From the NCBI GenBank assembly GCA_010356995.1, contig ML996687.1, positions 931,803 to 995,802 of the forward strand: DNA of 64,000 nt. The letters are read 5' to 3'. The DNA comes from Trichodelitschia bisporula. Its lineage: Eukaryota; Ascomycota; Dothideomycetes; Phaeotrichales; Phaeotrichaceae. The notes below the pieces were generated by a model. It made no database searches, was not told the DNA's origin, and saw only the letters and a list, made by a program, of their open reading frames with translations. Below, in pieces: positions 1 through 10,347 of the stretch. The position numbers and the translations under genes were made by a program. Position 1 is the stretch's first letter. Every line of letters begins with the position of its first letter.

Positions 1-1235
1 TCCGGCTCCCAATTGTCCAGGCGCATTGTCTCCATGCCCGAGCTGACGTTCAACCGCTTGTACCATGTGTGCTGACCACGGGCCGTGTTGAGCATGGCCT
101 GGTGGTGCTCCTCGCTCTGGGTATATTTGACGAGCATGTTCCTGAACACGGCAAAGTTTTCGGCGATGCGCTTAACAAGGCCCAGGCGGCCAAAGGGGCC
201 AGGCCATGCTGACGCGAACCCATCTTGGTCCATGTTGTGCCGCCCTGTTCCAATGGACAACAGGAGGGCGGGATGTGCCCTCTCTCCGTATAACGACACA
301 AACTCTGTCCAAGCGGCGACGGAGGGATTATTTGCGCGAATGCCGCCGTCCTTGAAAACCTTGCGCTCGGATTGAATGTCCGCTTCAAGGGCCTTAAAAA
401 AGAAGGGTGCGGCACTCGTCGCGCGCGTCACCTCCCAAATTCGCAGAGCGTCTGCTCCTTCGTTGTAGCGGGTGACCCAGACGGGTACGTCAGAAAAGTA
501 GCGATGGTTATAGGATCGGAGCAGATACGCCTCACTCCGCTTGTTGTGGGTGGCGGTCAAACAGACAGTTTGACAGATGCGCTCAGCCGTGTCCTCGTAG
601 TACGGCTCGAGATCTAGCGGTTCGGTGCCATCGGGGTGCAGGTGCCACGGGTGCCAGTCCGACCCGTCGCACTCACCGTCTTCGTGCAGCGGGCAGTTTT
701 CCCGGACAAGACGCTTGACGGCTTCTTGCAGCGGTTGGTGGTGGTACTTTGTGCGCAGTGGAAGGTTGCTTCGCCTTTTGCCGAACAGATCGTTGCCGAC
801 GGCGCGGTAGGCCTCGAGGCAAGCCGTGATGTTCATGCGCAAGCGACCCAACATAGTGGCGATCAGACCGCCAGTGCTGGTGCCGTACATGACGTCGAAG
901 TAGTGGCAGGGAAGGAGAGTATTTTCGTCGAAATTCCGACGCTCCGAAGGGTGTTTTACATGGCGCTCCTCAAACTTGTTCTCGAGGGCAGCGATTTCGG
1001 TCATCAAGCGCTTCAGGATCAATAGGCTCGAGTATCCGCGGATACCGCCACCGTCGAGGGTGAGGATGGCTGGGAGCCATGGGTCATCGACGGTTTCGGC
1101 CCAGCGGACATCATCTTGCGACGAGGTGACGCTCAGTGGGCGACGTGGTCGCTGAGGGGGTGCTGGGGAGCCGTTGGCGGTAGTGGGAGGGGATAGTCGG
1201 GAAGGCGATGATGGTTGGGGTGAAAGGGACTCCAT
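1..1235 (-). CDS. Patatin-like phospholipase/acyl hydrolase, 3' end outside window
   Basis: One open frame runs from the ATG at 1235 to the window edge (411 codons, no stop seen), so the C-terminus is missing. The N-terminal ~50 residues are Ser/Pro-rich and look disordered. The patatin fold follows: oxyanion-hole motif DGGGIRG at residues 61-67, nucleophile elbow GTSTG (Ser120), and the second catalytic element DGG with Asp296 in KVFKDGGIRANN. These are the complete Ser-Asp dyad signatures of patatin lipases, so the enzyme is probably active on phospholipids or neutral lipids; substrate and location cannot be read. No signal peptide or membrane segment is evident in the visible part. No intron is needed across the visible region. 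It is followed upstream by a gene-free 1.9 kb. Confidence 0.9.
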   Translation of the reverse strand, partial: MESLSPQPSSPSRLSPPTTANGSPAPPQRPRRPLSVTSSQDDVRWAETVDDPWLPAILTLDGGGIRGYSSLLILKRLMTEIAALENKFEERHVKHPSERRNFDENTLLPCHYFDVMYGTSTGGLIATMLGRLRMNITACLEAYRAVGNDLFGKRRSNLPLRTKYHHQPLQEAVKRLVRENCPLHEDGECDGSDWHPWHLHPDGTEPLDLEPYYEDTAERICQTVCLTATHNKRSEAYLLRSYNHRYFSDVPVWVTRYNEGADALRIWEVTRATSAAPFFFKALEADIQSERKVFKDGGIRANNPSVAAWTEFVSLYGERAHPALLLSIGTGRHNMDQDGFASAWPGPFGRLGLVKRIAENFAVFRNMLVKYTQSEEHHQAMLNTARGQHTWYKRLNVSSGMETMRLDNWEP

Positions 1236-3162
1236 GGTACGGGGGAATATGTAGCTTTGGACGGGATCGGGCCGTTCTGTCGGGCTTGGGTGCGTATATA
1301 TGTAAAGCAGGCGGGGGACGCGGGCTGAATGGGAGGGGTTGGAAGCGTAAAGGGGCGGACTCCAGACGCGGCTCATCCAATTCGTTGAACGCGACGCGAG
1401 CTAATGAGAGCCAGTGAAGACACACAGCCAGCGAGCATGAAGAGTGGTAAAAAAATTAGGAGAAACAAGGCAAAAAGACCAGAAGAGACGGGGGGGGGGG
1501 GAGAGTAGCGAAGGCCGACAAAGGAGTCGCCGTCACTCTCGGCCCGTTGACCCCAGAATATGGAAATATGCGATCAAAACTGGAGAATAATGGGGTGGGG
1601 AGGAGAGGAGAGGTGGGCGTGTGTGGCTTCGCAAATTACAGCGATGCCGCTCTCTGGGGGGCTTCCTCAGCTTCTGGGGAAATAATGCGCCTCAAAGCCT
1701 CACGGGCTGGTTGGCTGGCCTGGCTGGCCTGGCTGGCGGGAGTGGCAATAACCTTATGGCTTTTGGGACTGCGCCCCCCCTGTGACGACGGGGGATGAGC
1801 GGACCGCTAACCTGGATCGCGAGTTGAGGCTCTGGCACTGGCGCCGATGGGCTGTACCGTACGGTAGTGGTGTTGTCGCGATTCTGTGCGATGTCGGCTT
1901 GTGATGAGAGCAAGATAGCGATGAGTTTTGCTCTGAAGGATGATTCATGAACGATGAGAAGATGAGAGGATAAGGTGCGGAAGGCACCACGAGGCAGACT
2001 TCCTAGCTGACGAGTCTCGATGACTGGGAGAAAGAGTTGGAATAATAGCGTAATGGGCTGGCGAAGGGGCGGTGATAGAGTAGAAATGTCGGTTGCCTTG
2101 TGACCGTTTCAGCTGGGATGATGTTTGGTGAGGAGGCTTGTTGACTCGCTGCATTGAACAAAAAGAGACAAGGCAGGGACGGTTGGGGCAAAAACGATGC
2201 AGCACATTGCAATGTGTGGGAGAGAAGAGGGTATATGGAAGGTGTACGGATGTACGGATGGATGTACAGTACGACATTTTGATACTCCGTGAGGGAGAAG
2301 GCGAACTTGATGGGCCTTTCGTTGATCACACACTTACCTTCCTACCTTTATGAACCAAAACCTTTACCTTTCAGCATGTCGTCTTGTGGATAACGTTTGA
2401 AGATAGAAGGCGCTTCGTAGTACTCCGTACTCGGCTACCATGCATCACCTCTTCAGGCGCAGCACGTCCCTTATATGCCTATATGTGTACCGTAGTAAGA
2501 TCCCACAGCCTACGGATGTACAGTATCCTTTGATGTTGTGGTGGCTGAAGGGGGGGAGGGGGGCATGGCAAACGTACTCAAATCTCAGAATGACGGCCTC
2601 ACAGTTACGATGAGACTAATTGGGACGATTTTCGACACCGTGTCCATTAAGCCCATCTCTTGTTCTTGCAGGTTTGTTTGCCTTACCTCCCGTCTGAGCT
2701 GTTCCTGGTGACCTTTCCTATGTCTGCCTGGTGAAATGTTGGCTTCGACTCATCCTCCAGCGCTTTTCCGTTTGTGGCTTCTGGGAGGGCCTCAGACAAT
2801 GGAAGCGAGCATTGAGACAACTGAGAAGAGCGTATGAGGCGAAGAGCGAGAACCGGAGAGAGATGTAGGGCGGGAGGTAAAGGAGAAAGCAGAGAGGGGA
2901 GAAGAAGAAGAGAGAGGGCACGAGAGCACAATGATGCCTTACTAAGCAGAACTTGACCCCACCCTTGTTTGCGGGGGAAAGCAGAGGGCCCGCTTGATGA
3001 TGAAGCTGCAAGGCGACGGTGATGAAGTTGCAAAGCTCCAACTGCAGTGCACAAAAACCCCCCCCCCCCCCCAATCCATAGTCAAAGACAATCAAAAGCA
3101 TTCTTCCCTTCCCCCCTCCTCCCCAATTTTTGCGTGTGCTGTCTACTAATCTTCGGTTAGCC
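1236..3162. other. Long intergenic region between two divergent genes
   Basis: No gene is supported; the short open frames here show no recognisable protein. It holds a G12 run (1490-1501), a C15 run (3058-3072), CCTGG-type short tandem repeats (about 1709-1738), a perfect 12-bp palindrome TACCGTACGGTA (1855-1866), two copies of the recurring TACGGATGTA motif (2243-2272 and 2509-2525), an ACTCCGTA-type stretch near 2420, and a direct repeat TGATGAAGYTGCAA (about 2997-3033). It must contain the promoters of the patatin gene and of CDC43. Confidence 0.6.
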
Positions 3163-4591
3163 ATGTCGTTTGACAAGCCTAAGCATATCAACTATTGGAA
3201 GCGATGTCTAAAAACTTACCTACCCAACGCCTACACTTCCAATGACTCTAACCGAATGACACTCGCCTTCTTCACCATCTCCGCCTTGGACCTGCTCTCG
3301 ACTCTGGATGATCCAGCAACTCTCTCGGACGAAGAGCGTGCCAGTGCTGTGGCCTGGATCTATCGGTGCCAGCATCCCAACGGTGGTTTCCGCGGTTTCC
3401 CTGGCACTGACTTTGGCGAGCTCTCGAATGCTGAAAACGCCGTATGGGATCCTGCCAATGTACCCGCTACGTACTTTGCCCTGATGGCACTGGCCCTGCT
3501 GCGTGACGATTTGATGAGCGTTCGAAAGACAGAGTGCTTGGCCTGGCTGCGCCGCATGCAGCGGCCCGACGGCTCGTTTGGCGAGACTCTGAGCCTTGAC
3601 GGTGCCGTTGAGGGCGGTACCGATAGCCGCTTTGGCTACTGTGCCATGGGCATCCGCTGGATGCTGCGCGGGGCCGTTGAGGGACCTGCATGGGGGGTGC
3701 CGGACATCGACGTCGAAGGCCTCGTCCGCGTGATCAGGAACTGTCAAGTGCGTTTGCTTCTGGTTTGCTCAAGCCAAGTTTATCGGCCTAAAAGCGCATG
3801 CACTGATGCTTGTGCACCCACAACTGAATAGACCTACGATGGCGGCATCTCGGAATTGCCCTTCCACGAAGCTCATGGTCCGAAGCTCCCACCTCTCGAC
3901 GCCCGCCTGTCTATGGTTCGCTGACCAACAACACAGGTGGCTTTACATACTGCGCCCTTAGCGTATTGCAGTTTGCCCAACGTCTTCCCTCCGATACGGC
4001 AGGTCAAAAAGCAGGAGATCTCTCCGATATCGAACTCACAACTCGTTGGCTGCTTTCGCGCCAAGTCCCAGCTGTCGATGAAGAGGGCGACGACAGCGAT
4101 TCGGATGCATCGAATAACCACAGTGGGACTGCGCAGAACCCTCATTCAGCCGCGTTTGATCACTTCTATCCTATACCTACCGCAGATGTGCCACGGCCAC
4201 TCTGCATCGGCTTCAACGGACGCACTAACAAGCTTACCGACACGTGCTACACTTGGTGGATCGCGGCCTCTCTGAAAGTGCACTCGACCCCTTCTCTTCC
4301 CTTCTGAGCCCTCAAGGCTGACGCCACCAGATGCTCAAACGTCTCCATCTGCTCTCCGCCGAACCGGCATGTGCCTATCTCCTCGAGCAAACACAGCACC
4401 GCATCGGTGGATTCGGTAAGCACGCGGGTGAGCCACCGGACCTGTATCACTCCTACATGGGTCTTGCGGCGCTGGCGTTGCTGGGCCATGAGGGCATTAA
4501 GCCAATACATCCTTCCGCGTGCTTCAGCCTCGATGGGGTGCAATGGCTGGAAGGACTTGAATGGCGAACAAAACTTTGTGCAAAGTCTTAA
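3163..4591 (+). CDS. CDC43: Geranylgeranyltransferase type I beta subunit
   Basis: Exons 3163-3747, 3832-3877, 3937-4277 and 4331-4591 give 410 residues; introns are 84, 59 and 53 nt. The product is the beta subunit of protein geranylgeranyltransferase I, which attaches geranylgeranyl to the CaaX cysteine of Rho-type GTPases in the cytosol. The prenyltransferase alpha-alpha barrel repeats are visible: CQHPNGGFRGFPG, MQRPDGSFGE, TYDGGISE, EAHGGFTYCAL and HRIGGFGK. Zinc ligands fit the D-x-C in TDTCYTWW and the His in YHSYMGLAAL. The N-terminus (KHINYWKRCLKTYLP) is of the GGTase-I rather than farnesyltransferase type. Intron 2 has an atypical GTCCGA donor but restores the family motif EAHGG exactly. 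The ATG at 3163 is the first in frame. Confidence 0.93.
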
Positions 4592-4887
4592 ATGTCTTCA
4601 AGCTTTCCAAATACAGCTCAAGTCCAAATGCGGCACCATACCTCTTAATCGACATTACGTGAAATGTGATGTGTAGATGCTGTTTCAAGCGCAAGCAAAC
4701 AAGGAGAGGATGTGGGACAATACAGTAAACGTCGGAACCGGAAAATAGTTGCACCGAAGCCACCCCTTCGTCATCAGCCTTTTCCGTCTCCCTCCTCATT
4801 CTCTCACAGCATTGCAAATTCTCCAACCTCGATCCTGTTCTCCGCCTTTCACTCATCTCCAGGGCCCCCAATGCTTCTTCGCTGGCT

Positions 4888-6210
4888 ATGATACAGTTAG
4901 GACTCGCCCGTGCTGCCCGTCTTTTCCAGCCCAACCCACAGCCCTGGAAAGCCATCCACGTCGCAGGCACCAATGGCAAAGGCTCGACATGCGCCTACAT
5001 CTCGGCTTTGTTGCATGCCTCTGGCGTGCGCTGCGGTCGTTTCACCTCTCCACATCTGATCGATAAATGGGATTGTATCACGATTGCTGAGAAGCCTGTG
5101 TCGCGCGCGCTGTTCGAAGCGGCTGAAGCTGACATCCGAGCGCTCAATGCGCGGGAGGGCGTGGGCGCGACGGAATTTGAGCTGCTCACTGCCACCGCCT
5201 TCTCCATCTTCACTTCCGAGGCTGTCGACGTCGGTGTGGTGGAAGTTGGCCTGGGCGGGCGGCTGGATGCGACCAATGTCCTGAAGCACAAGTCGGCCAC
5301 TGTCATCGCTCGCATTGGCCTCGACCACACGGGAATACTGGGGAATGACTTGGCTACCATCGCCCGGGAGAAGTGCGGCATCTTTGCCCCAAAGGTGCCT
5401 GTTATCTATAACGGCTCGAACGAACCGGAAGTCGTGTCCGTCATCAAGGAATGCGCCGCAGCAGTCGATGCCGGTCCCCTCATCCGTTGCACCAAGCTCC
5501 CACGTCTGGGGCTTCAGACGTACCCGAAATTCCATAAGGCTGTCCGTGCTCGTAGGCAGCAGCGCCTTGCGATATCTTGTGCTTTCCAGGCCGCGAAGGT
5601 TGTCCTCGACCAGCTGGACTCCACTCCACCGAACAATGTAATCGTTCGGGCCATTGTCAGCACGTCCTTTCCCGGTCGGATGCAGATGGTCGACTTAGCG
5701 CCCTTGCTCGGCCGCCCGATCATCGCACTCGTAGACGGCGCGCACAACGAACAGGCTGCTCAAGCACTGGATTATGCTCTGGTCGGTGAGCTGCGTGAGC
5801 TCTACACAGGCCGCCTCCGCTGGGTGATTGGTGCGAGTGCGGGTAAGGACCTAGCCGCGATTGCAGGGCACCTCCTGCGCTGCAACGACGCAGTGGCAGC
5901 TGTCGAATTCGGCTCCGTAGATGGTATGCCGTGGGTGCAGCCGATGAAGGCTGACGATGTGGCTGCTACTATCGATGGTCTCGACCAGGGCGTTACCGTG
6001 CAGGTGTTTGGCACTGACGTCAAGGCTGCGCTGGACTGGGCTGCTGGGGACGGTAGCGTTCCGGTCGTAGTGACGGGAAGCTTGTATCTCGTTGGAGATG
6101 TGCTTCGGCTTCTGCGGGACGCGGGTGGAGACATTACCGTGGACTTGAGCTTAACAAAGGGTTCACGGTCAAAGCTCAAAAGGGTCGTGAAAGAGCCTGA
6201 GTTGTCCTAG
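4888..6210 (+). CDS. FOL3: Dihydrofolate synthetase (FolC/Mur-ligase family)
   Basis: Intronless frame of 440 residues beginning MIQLGLARAARLF, the start typical of fungal FOL3. It ligates glutamate to dihydropteroate using ATP in folate synthesis. Visible motifs are the P-loop GTNGKGST (residues 27-34), the FTSPHL segment near residue 52, the EVGLGGRLDATN segment near residues 117-129, LDHTGILG near 147, and DGAHNEQAA near 284 (Mur-ligase C-terminal domain). A dihydrofolate synthetase is preferred over folylpolyglutamate synthetase because of the short length and this N-terminus. A second ATG at 4871 is out of frame. The gene lies 296 bp after CDC43 in the same direction. Confidence 0.92.
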   Translation: MIQLGLARAARLFQPNPQPWKAIHVAGTNGKGSTCAYISALLHASGVRCGRFTSPHLIDKWDCITIAEKPVSRALFEAAEADIRALNAREGVGATEFELLTATAFSIFTSEAVDVGVVEVGLGGRLDATNVLKHKSATVIARIGLDHTGILGNDLATIAREKCGIFAPKVPVIYNGSNEPEVVSVIKECAAAVDAGPLIRCTKLPRLGLQTYPKFHKAVRARRQQRLAISCAFQAAKVVLDQLDSTPPNNVIVRAIVSTSFPGRMQMVDLAPLLGRPIIALVDGAHNEQAAQALDYALVGELRELYTGRLRWVIGASAGKDLAAIAGHLLRCNDAVAAVEFGSVDGMPWVQPMKADDVAATIDGLDQGVTVQVFGTDVKAALDWAAGDGSVPVVVTGSLYLVGDVLRLLRDAGGDITVDLSLTKGSRSKLKRVVKEPELS

Positions 6211-6526
6211 GGCCTGGAGGAATAGGCGTGCATATCGCTCATAATCAAGCGGCAAGGCCGACAGACATGGCCGCCGAGTTCATGGCATCGGCTGTGAAAA
6301 GTAGAGACATGAAGCACATAAAGCTTGACTGTCGGTGAGTCGCTCTTTCGAAACTCTTTACACAGGAGCTAGCATGCCGCATGGTTTCCAGTGAGATTGA
6401 TCATCACAGCATTTAAGAACAGCGGCATCGAGGACGACTATGGTGCATGCCTAGAAGCATCCAGGCCAATTAGATAGAAAACCATGCGCAAATAACGCCT
6501 TCTTCAGGACACTAGAAGCAAAATGA
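6211..6526. other. Intergenic, convergent 3' ends
   Basis: Lies between the stop codons of FOL3 and YKT6. No open frame or structured element is recognised; presumably the 3' untranslated regions and polyadenylation signals of both. Confidence 0.6.
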
Positions 6527-7455
6527 CTACATGAGAACGCAGCAAGAGTTCTGTTTCTTTGCCTGCACATAAGTTAGTAGGCTGCAGTCCAAGGGTTACA
6601 TAGGAAGAGGCTCGCACCTGCGTATAGAACATCTTGCTCTGAGAACTCAGCCCGTCGCTCTTCGCCACTAGGGAGTCAATCTTCTCGCCGCGGTCCAGTA
6701 CACTCTCGATAGTCTTGTGGAGCACGATCTTCGTCTCGGCAAGCTCTTTCTGGATCTTCATAATGCTATCGGCAGCCGCAGGATCTTGATACTTGATAAT
6801 GTACTCCTTGAGCAACGGCCAGCTGATAGGGGGTGTAGCACTGGCCGAAGTGGACGCTGGAAGGTCGCGGAATGAGGCGACAGGATGAGAGGCTAGAAAC
6901 TCATCAAGGACCTTGGAGATGATCTGGTGGGCGACGAGCTGCGGGTATTCATCGTCGGTGATTATGACGCCGCAGATGCCTTCCGAGCGGCTGTAGCTGT
7001 GGAACACGGACGCTGCCGGTGCTGTGAGTTTGTGGTGAAGAGGGGTAATATGGTACGGGGAAGACTAACTATTCTCTGTGGCACGTGGTTAGCGACAATG
7101 ACTGTATTGTAGCGACAATAACTGTGGAGTCTTACCGGAAACATCGAGCCGCTGGCCTGGACGAGTTCTCTCTGCAGCGCACAGCATCAGCGTGGCCCTA
7201 TAGCGGCTCGGACCTCCACCGCCTCTTGCCTCAGAGAGCTCCTACCAGCAACTGTCTTTGCGAACAGCGTCATAAACTCAGAGAATGATGAGCGGGTAAA
7301 ACGGTTGAACGTGCTGAGCTCTTTTTCGGTACACAACTCCAACGCCGGCTTCTCCTGGTTCCTAATGACCTGCGGCGGGTGATTAGCTGAGCGGAATGGT
7401 GGTGGCGGGGCATGGAGGAGATGGGGGATCGCACGCCGATGTAGAAGATTTTCAT
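6527..7455 (-). CDS. YKT6: R-SNARE Ykt6, prenylated longin
   Basis: Coding exons on the minus strand: 7435-7455, 7246-7369, 7136-7171, 7070-7075, 6618-7012, 6527-6562 (205 residues). Ykt6 drives fusion at Golgi, endosome, vacuole and autophagosome membranes. The N-terminal longin domain starts MKIFYIGVIRNQ; the R-SNARE helix runs through KIVLHKTIESVLDRGEKID with its central Arg; the C-terminus NSCCVLM is a CaaX box with an adjacent Cys for a second lipid. The fourth exon is only 6 nt (AGAATA, 7070-7075), flanked by introns of 60 and 57 nt, each with its own donor and acceptor. Including it gives DVSENTSVFH, matching in length the DVEEQDYTFH of other fungal Ykt6 as I remember it; skipping it would also stay in frame but lose two residues. 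Confidence 0.9.
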
Positions 7456-7820
7456 CTTGACTTCGAATTGACCAGGTAGCGGAGAGGGACAGAGCGGAGG
7501 AGAGAGATAGACGGGCAAGGATAGGAAGTGAGTGAAGATGTGAAGTAGGAGATGTCACGGACAAAGCATGAAGCGCGACTGCCTGCAGCACATGTGAGGC
7601 AGTGGTGGCAGTGCAGCGGGGAAAACGCCACATGGAGATGAATGCATAACCTGACTCACGTGACTTAAAGCAAGCTGACCAAGACGTCATTCCCATCTGT
7701 CGCAATGCGTCACTCTCAATAATTCCTCTTACCTACCAACTTATATTACCTTTCCTTCAACCCTCGTCGCCTGCTTCCTGGCATTTGGTGCAAGAGACGC
7801 TTAACCAAGCCGAAGGAATC
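7456..7820. promoter_or_regulatory. Divergent promoter YKT6/NFU1 with E-box
   Basis: Shared upstream region of two divergent genes. Contains TCACGTGACTTA at 7656-7667, an E-box of the RTCACRTG type recognised by fungal bHLH factors (Cbf1/Pho4/SREBP class). The identical 12-mer occurs in the VTC1 upstream region (12594-12605). No gene is seen. Confidence 0.5.
7656..7667. promoter_or_regulatory. E-box element TCACGTGACTTA
   Basis: Palindromic CACGTG core extended identically to the copy at 12594-12605; lies 201 bp from the YKT6 start and 154 bp from the NFU1 start. Confidence 0.45.
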
Positions 7821-8796
7821 ATGTCCGCTACCTCAGTTTCACGGCCAGTTATGCGTGCGGCATCGTGCATCCAGCGCGCCCGTCCGCTTTGTTGCGCCCG
7901 CACATTTGCCGCTTCTCGGTCTCCCAGACTTTTTCATAGCATCGCAGCGCCCACGAGGCCATCATTGAGGGCGGCGCACATCCCATACGCCGCTACCTCT
8001 CGACGCACTATCTTTATTCAGACAGAAGACACGCCTAATGCTGATGTGAGCAGAACACTCTTCTTGTAGACGCCCCTACCGACATCTGACCTTGGGAATA
8101 TAGGCCCTCAAATTTAAACCCAACCACCGCATTCTCCCCGAAAACTTTACCTCGCCCTTTATCGAGTACATGTCCCCTCGGTCCACTCTTGCGCCCCCGA
8201 ATCCGTCACCTCTCGCCGGCGCTCTCATGAACATTGACGGTGTCACGTCGGTATTCTTTGGTCAGGACTATATCACTGTGACGAAGGATAGTGCTACTCC
8301 CTGGGCGCACATCAAGCCAGAAGCATTCAGCCTCATCACTGAAGCTGTCACGTCGGGCCAGCCCATCGTCAACACGGTGGCGGGAAAGGCTGGTGAAGGG
8401 GAGGACGGTAATACAGAGGCTGACAGCCTGGCGTACAATGAGGATGACAGCGAAGTTGTTGGCATGATTAAAGAGCTGCTGGAGACACGCATACGTCCGG
8501 CCATCCAGGAAGACGGTGGCGACATTGAATTCCGAGGGTTCGAAAACGGCCAAGTCCTGCTGAAGTTGCGGGGTGCGTGCCGGACATGCGATTCGAGCAC
8601 GGTGACGCTGAAGAACGGCATCGAAAGCATGCTGATGCATTACATTGATGAGGTGGAGGGTGTTCAACAAGTCTTTGACCAGGAAGAAGAGGTCGCCATG
8701 AGGGAGTTCCAGGCCTTCGAGGAGCGGCTGCGGCAGCAGAAGGGCGAAGTGCCGCCAACGAGCGTGGGCAAGGGAAGCATTGATACTGTGGCGTAG
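7821..8796 (+). CDS. NFU1: Mitochondrial NifU-like iron-sulfur scaffold Nfu1
   Basis: Exons 7821-8045 and 8104-8796 (intron 58 nt), 305 residues. Nfu1 delivers [4Fe-4S] clusters to mitochondrial enzymes such as lipoyl synthase and aconitase. The first ~75 residues are Arg/Ser/Ala-rich, as for a mitochondrial presequence. The Nfu N-terminal domain follows (LKFKPNHRILPE through ITEAVTSGQP), then an acidic linker, then the NifU domain with EDGGDIEFRGF and the cluster-binding CRTC in LRGACRTCDSSTVTLKNGIE. The ATG at 7821 is the first ATG in this frame near the transcript start. A Gln/Arg-rich tail ends the protein. Confidence 0.93.
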
Positions 8797-9205
8797 ATGC
8801 TATCGGGGGTCCGGTTCATTACCGTGTTCAACTGATATTGCAGAGATAAAAAAGCGCCTGTACATATGTAGCACGATGAGGGGTATGTAGCTGCATTGCC
8901 AGCTTCCGAGTCCCCATCATTGCAATTCATGTGTTGTGTGAAGGTGTACGGATGTACGAAGTAGGTGTTTCTCCCCTGCCCATCCCTGTTCCAGCCGCGC
9001 GCCTGTACTTGACTAAGCCGTGCTTACACACCGTGCTCCCAAAGGTGAGATGCCACCGCGTCGGTTATGCTACATACTGCTTTCTTGCAAACATCACGGT
9101 CGCTTCGAAATGCCCACATCCCAGGCTGCCCGTCATATGCCAAATTCACCCGCAAAGTCTCCGATATAACGAGTTTGCAAATTAACGCCGGCGACTCTTA
9201 CCGCC
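8797..9205. other. Intergenic NFU1 to VPS51
   Basis: No gene supported. Contains one copy of the recurring motif (TGTACGGATGTACG, about 8945-8958) shortly after the NFU1 stop. Presumably the 3' end of NFU1 and the promoter of VPS51. Confidence 0.5.
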
Positions 9206-10066
9206 ATGTCTTCCACCGTCGGCCGCGCATCGCCCTCACCCCGCCCTTCGCTCTCAATCCGCAGTCCGTCCGTCGCCTCTTCGTCCCGCAATTCCCTTGA
9301 AATACCAGCTTCGGCGACAAGTGCGCGGGTTCCGCGGCGCAGTCGCATTGCCTTGCGAGATTACTACGGGCTGAAGTCGGAGGATGCAGCATCTGAAGCG
9401 GTGCCGGCCGCGAGACTGGGGGAGCTTGAACAGCATCAACAGGCACAACAACAGCAGGATAGTGGAGCACTGGGCGTGCTGGATGGACCCAGTTTCGACG
9501 CCGGGGCCTTCGTGCGAGGCCTCGTGGAGCGAGAAGGGTTGGGGGGATTGCTGGGCGTGGAGCGCGAGTTGGTTGGAGAGATTCGCGGGTTGGATGGCGA
9601 GCGGAAGGCGCTCGTCTACGACAACTACTCAAAGCTGATCAAGGCGACGGAAACTATCCGCAAGGTGAGCTCCTTGAGCTTTACTCCCTCCCGAAAGCTA
9701 TGCCGTGGCTAACAGGTGCAGATGCGCTCCAGCATGGATCCTCTTACGCCGGCAACGTCAACTCTTGCACCCGCCATCGCGCACATTGCCGAAACGGCTG
9801 CAGTACTGGCGACAGAGCTAGCGGCGAATGTTCCCGCGCCGCGCGATGCGGCAGCGGAACGGCGTGACGAACAACGCAAGGGAGTACAATGGGTTCTGGC
9901 AGCGCCGCGTCGACTGCAGTCTTTGATCTCGGCGGGCAGGAGGGATGAAGCGAAGAGGGAATGTGACCTTGTGCGGGGCATTCTCGATCGTTGGGCTGAC
10001 GCCCAAGTGGATGTTGACCAGGTCAGGCAGCTCAAGAGGGAATGCGAGGAGGTGCTGGCTAGCTGA
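9206..10066 (+). CDS. VPS51: GARP complex subunit Vps51
   Basis: Exons 9206-9664 and 9722-10066 give 267 residues. Vps51 is the small subunit of the Golgi-associated retrograde protein tether, which captures endosome-derived vesicles at the trans-Golgi and binds the SNARE Tlg1. After a Ser/Arg-rich N-terminus the signature RIALRDYYGLK appears, then a Gln-rich stretch and the Vps51 core ending YDNYSKLIKATETIRK, MRSSMDPLTP across the splice. The C-terminus is charged and helical. The intron has two possible acceptors, AACAG (to 9715) and GTGCAG (to 9721), 6 nt apart and both in frame; the second gives TIRKMRS, the usual family sequence. Confidence 0.88.
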
Positions 10067-10347
10067 GTGGTGGGTATATTGTCAAACAAAGTATGTACAT
10101 CCGTACATAACCCCAATATACTCTGTCGATGACTGTCCAGCCTTGCGTCTTCTTTCCTCTGCCTGCATTTGCATGGACAGGCAAAGGTGCGGCGGATCAG
10201 ATGACCGCGTACATGCAGGAACACCAAAAGCTTTGCGCCATCACCGGTCACGCCAGTCACAGCGGGCAATTGCTCTTCAACCCACATTTCCCCCCAAATC
10301 CCCCACCAGCCCCTCCCCAATTTCGCCGCGCAGCTAAACGAAAAACA

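Noticed and set aside
1692-2400. Several overlapping minus-strand open frames of 70-110 codons
   Set aside because: Low-complexity Ser/Pro/His translations of a pyrimidine-rich strand, no motif, frames overlap each other.
2683-3191. Minus-strand frames of 123 and 157 codons before CDC43
   Set aside because: They run through the C15 tract and CT-rich leader and overlap the CDC43 start; no recognisable protein.
4897-5535. 212-codon minus-strand frame
   Set aside because: Shadow of FOL3, which has complete family motifs on the other strand.
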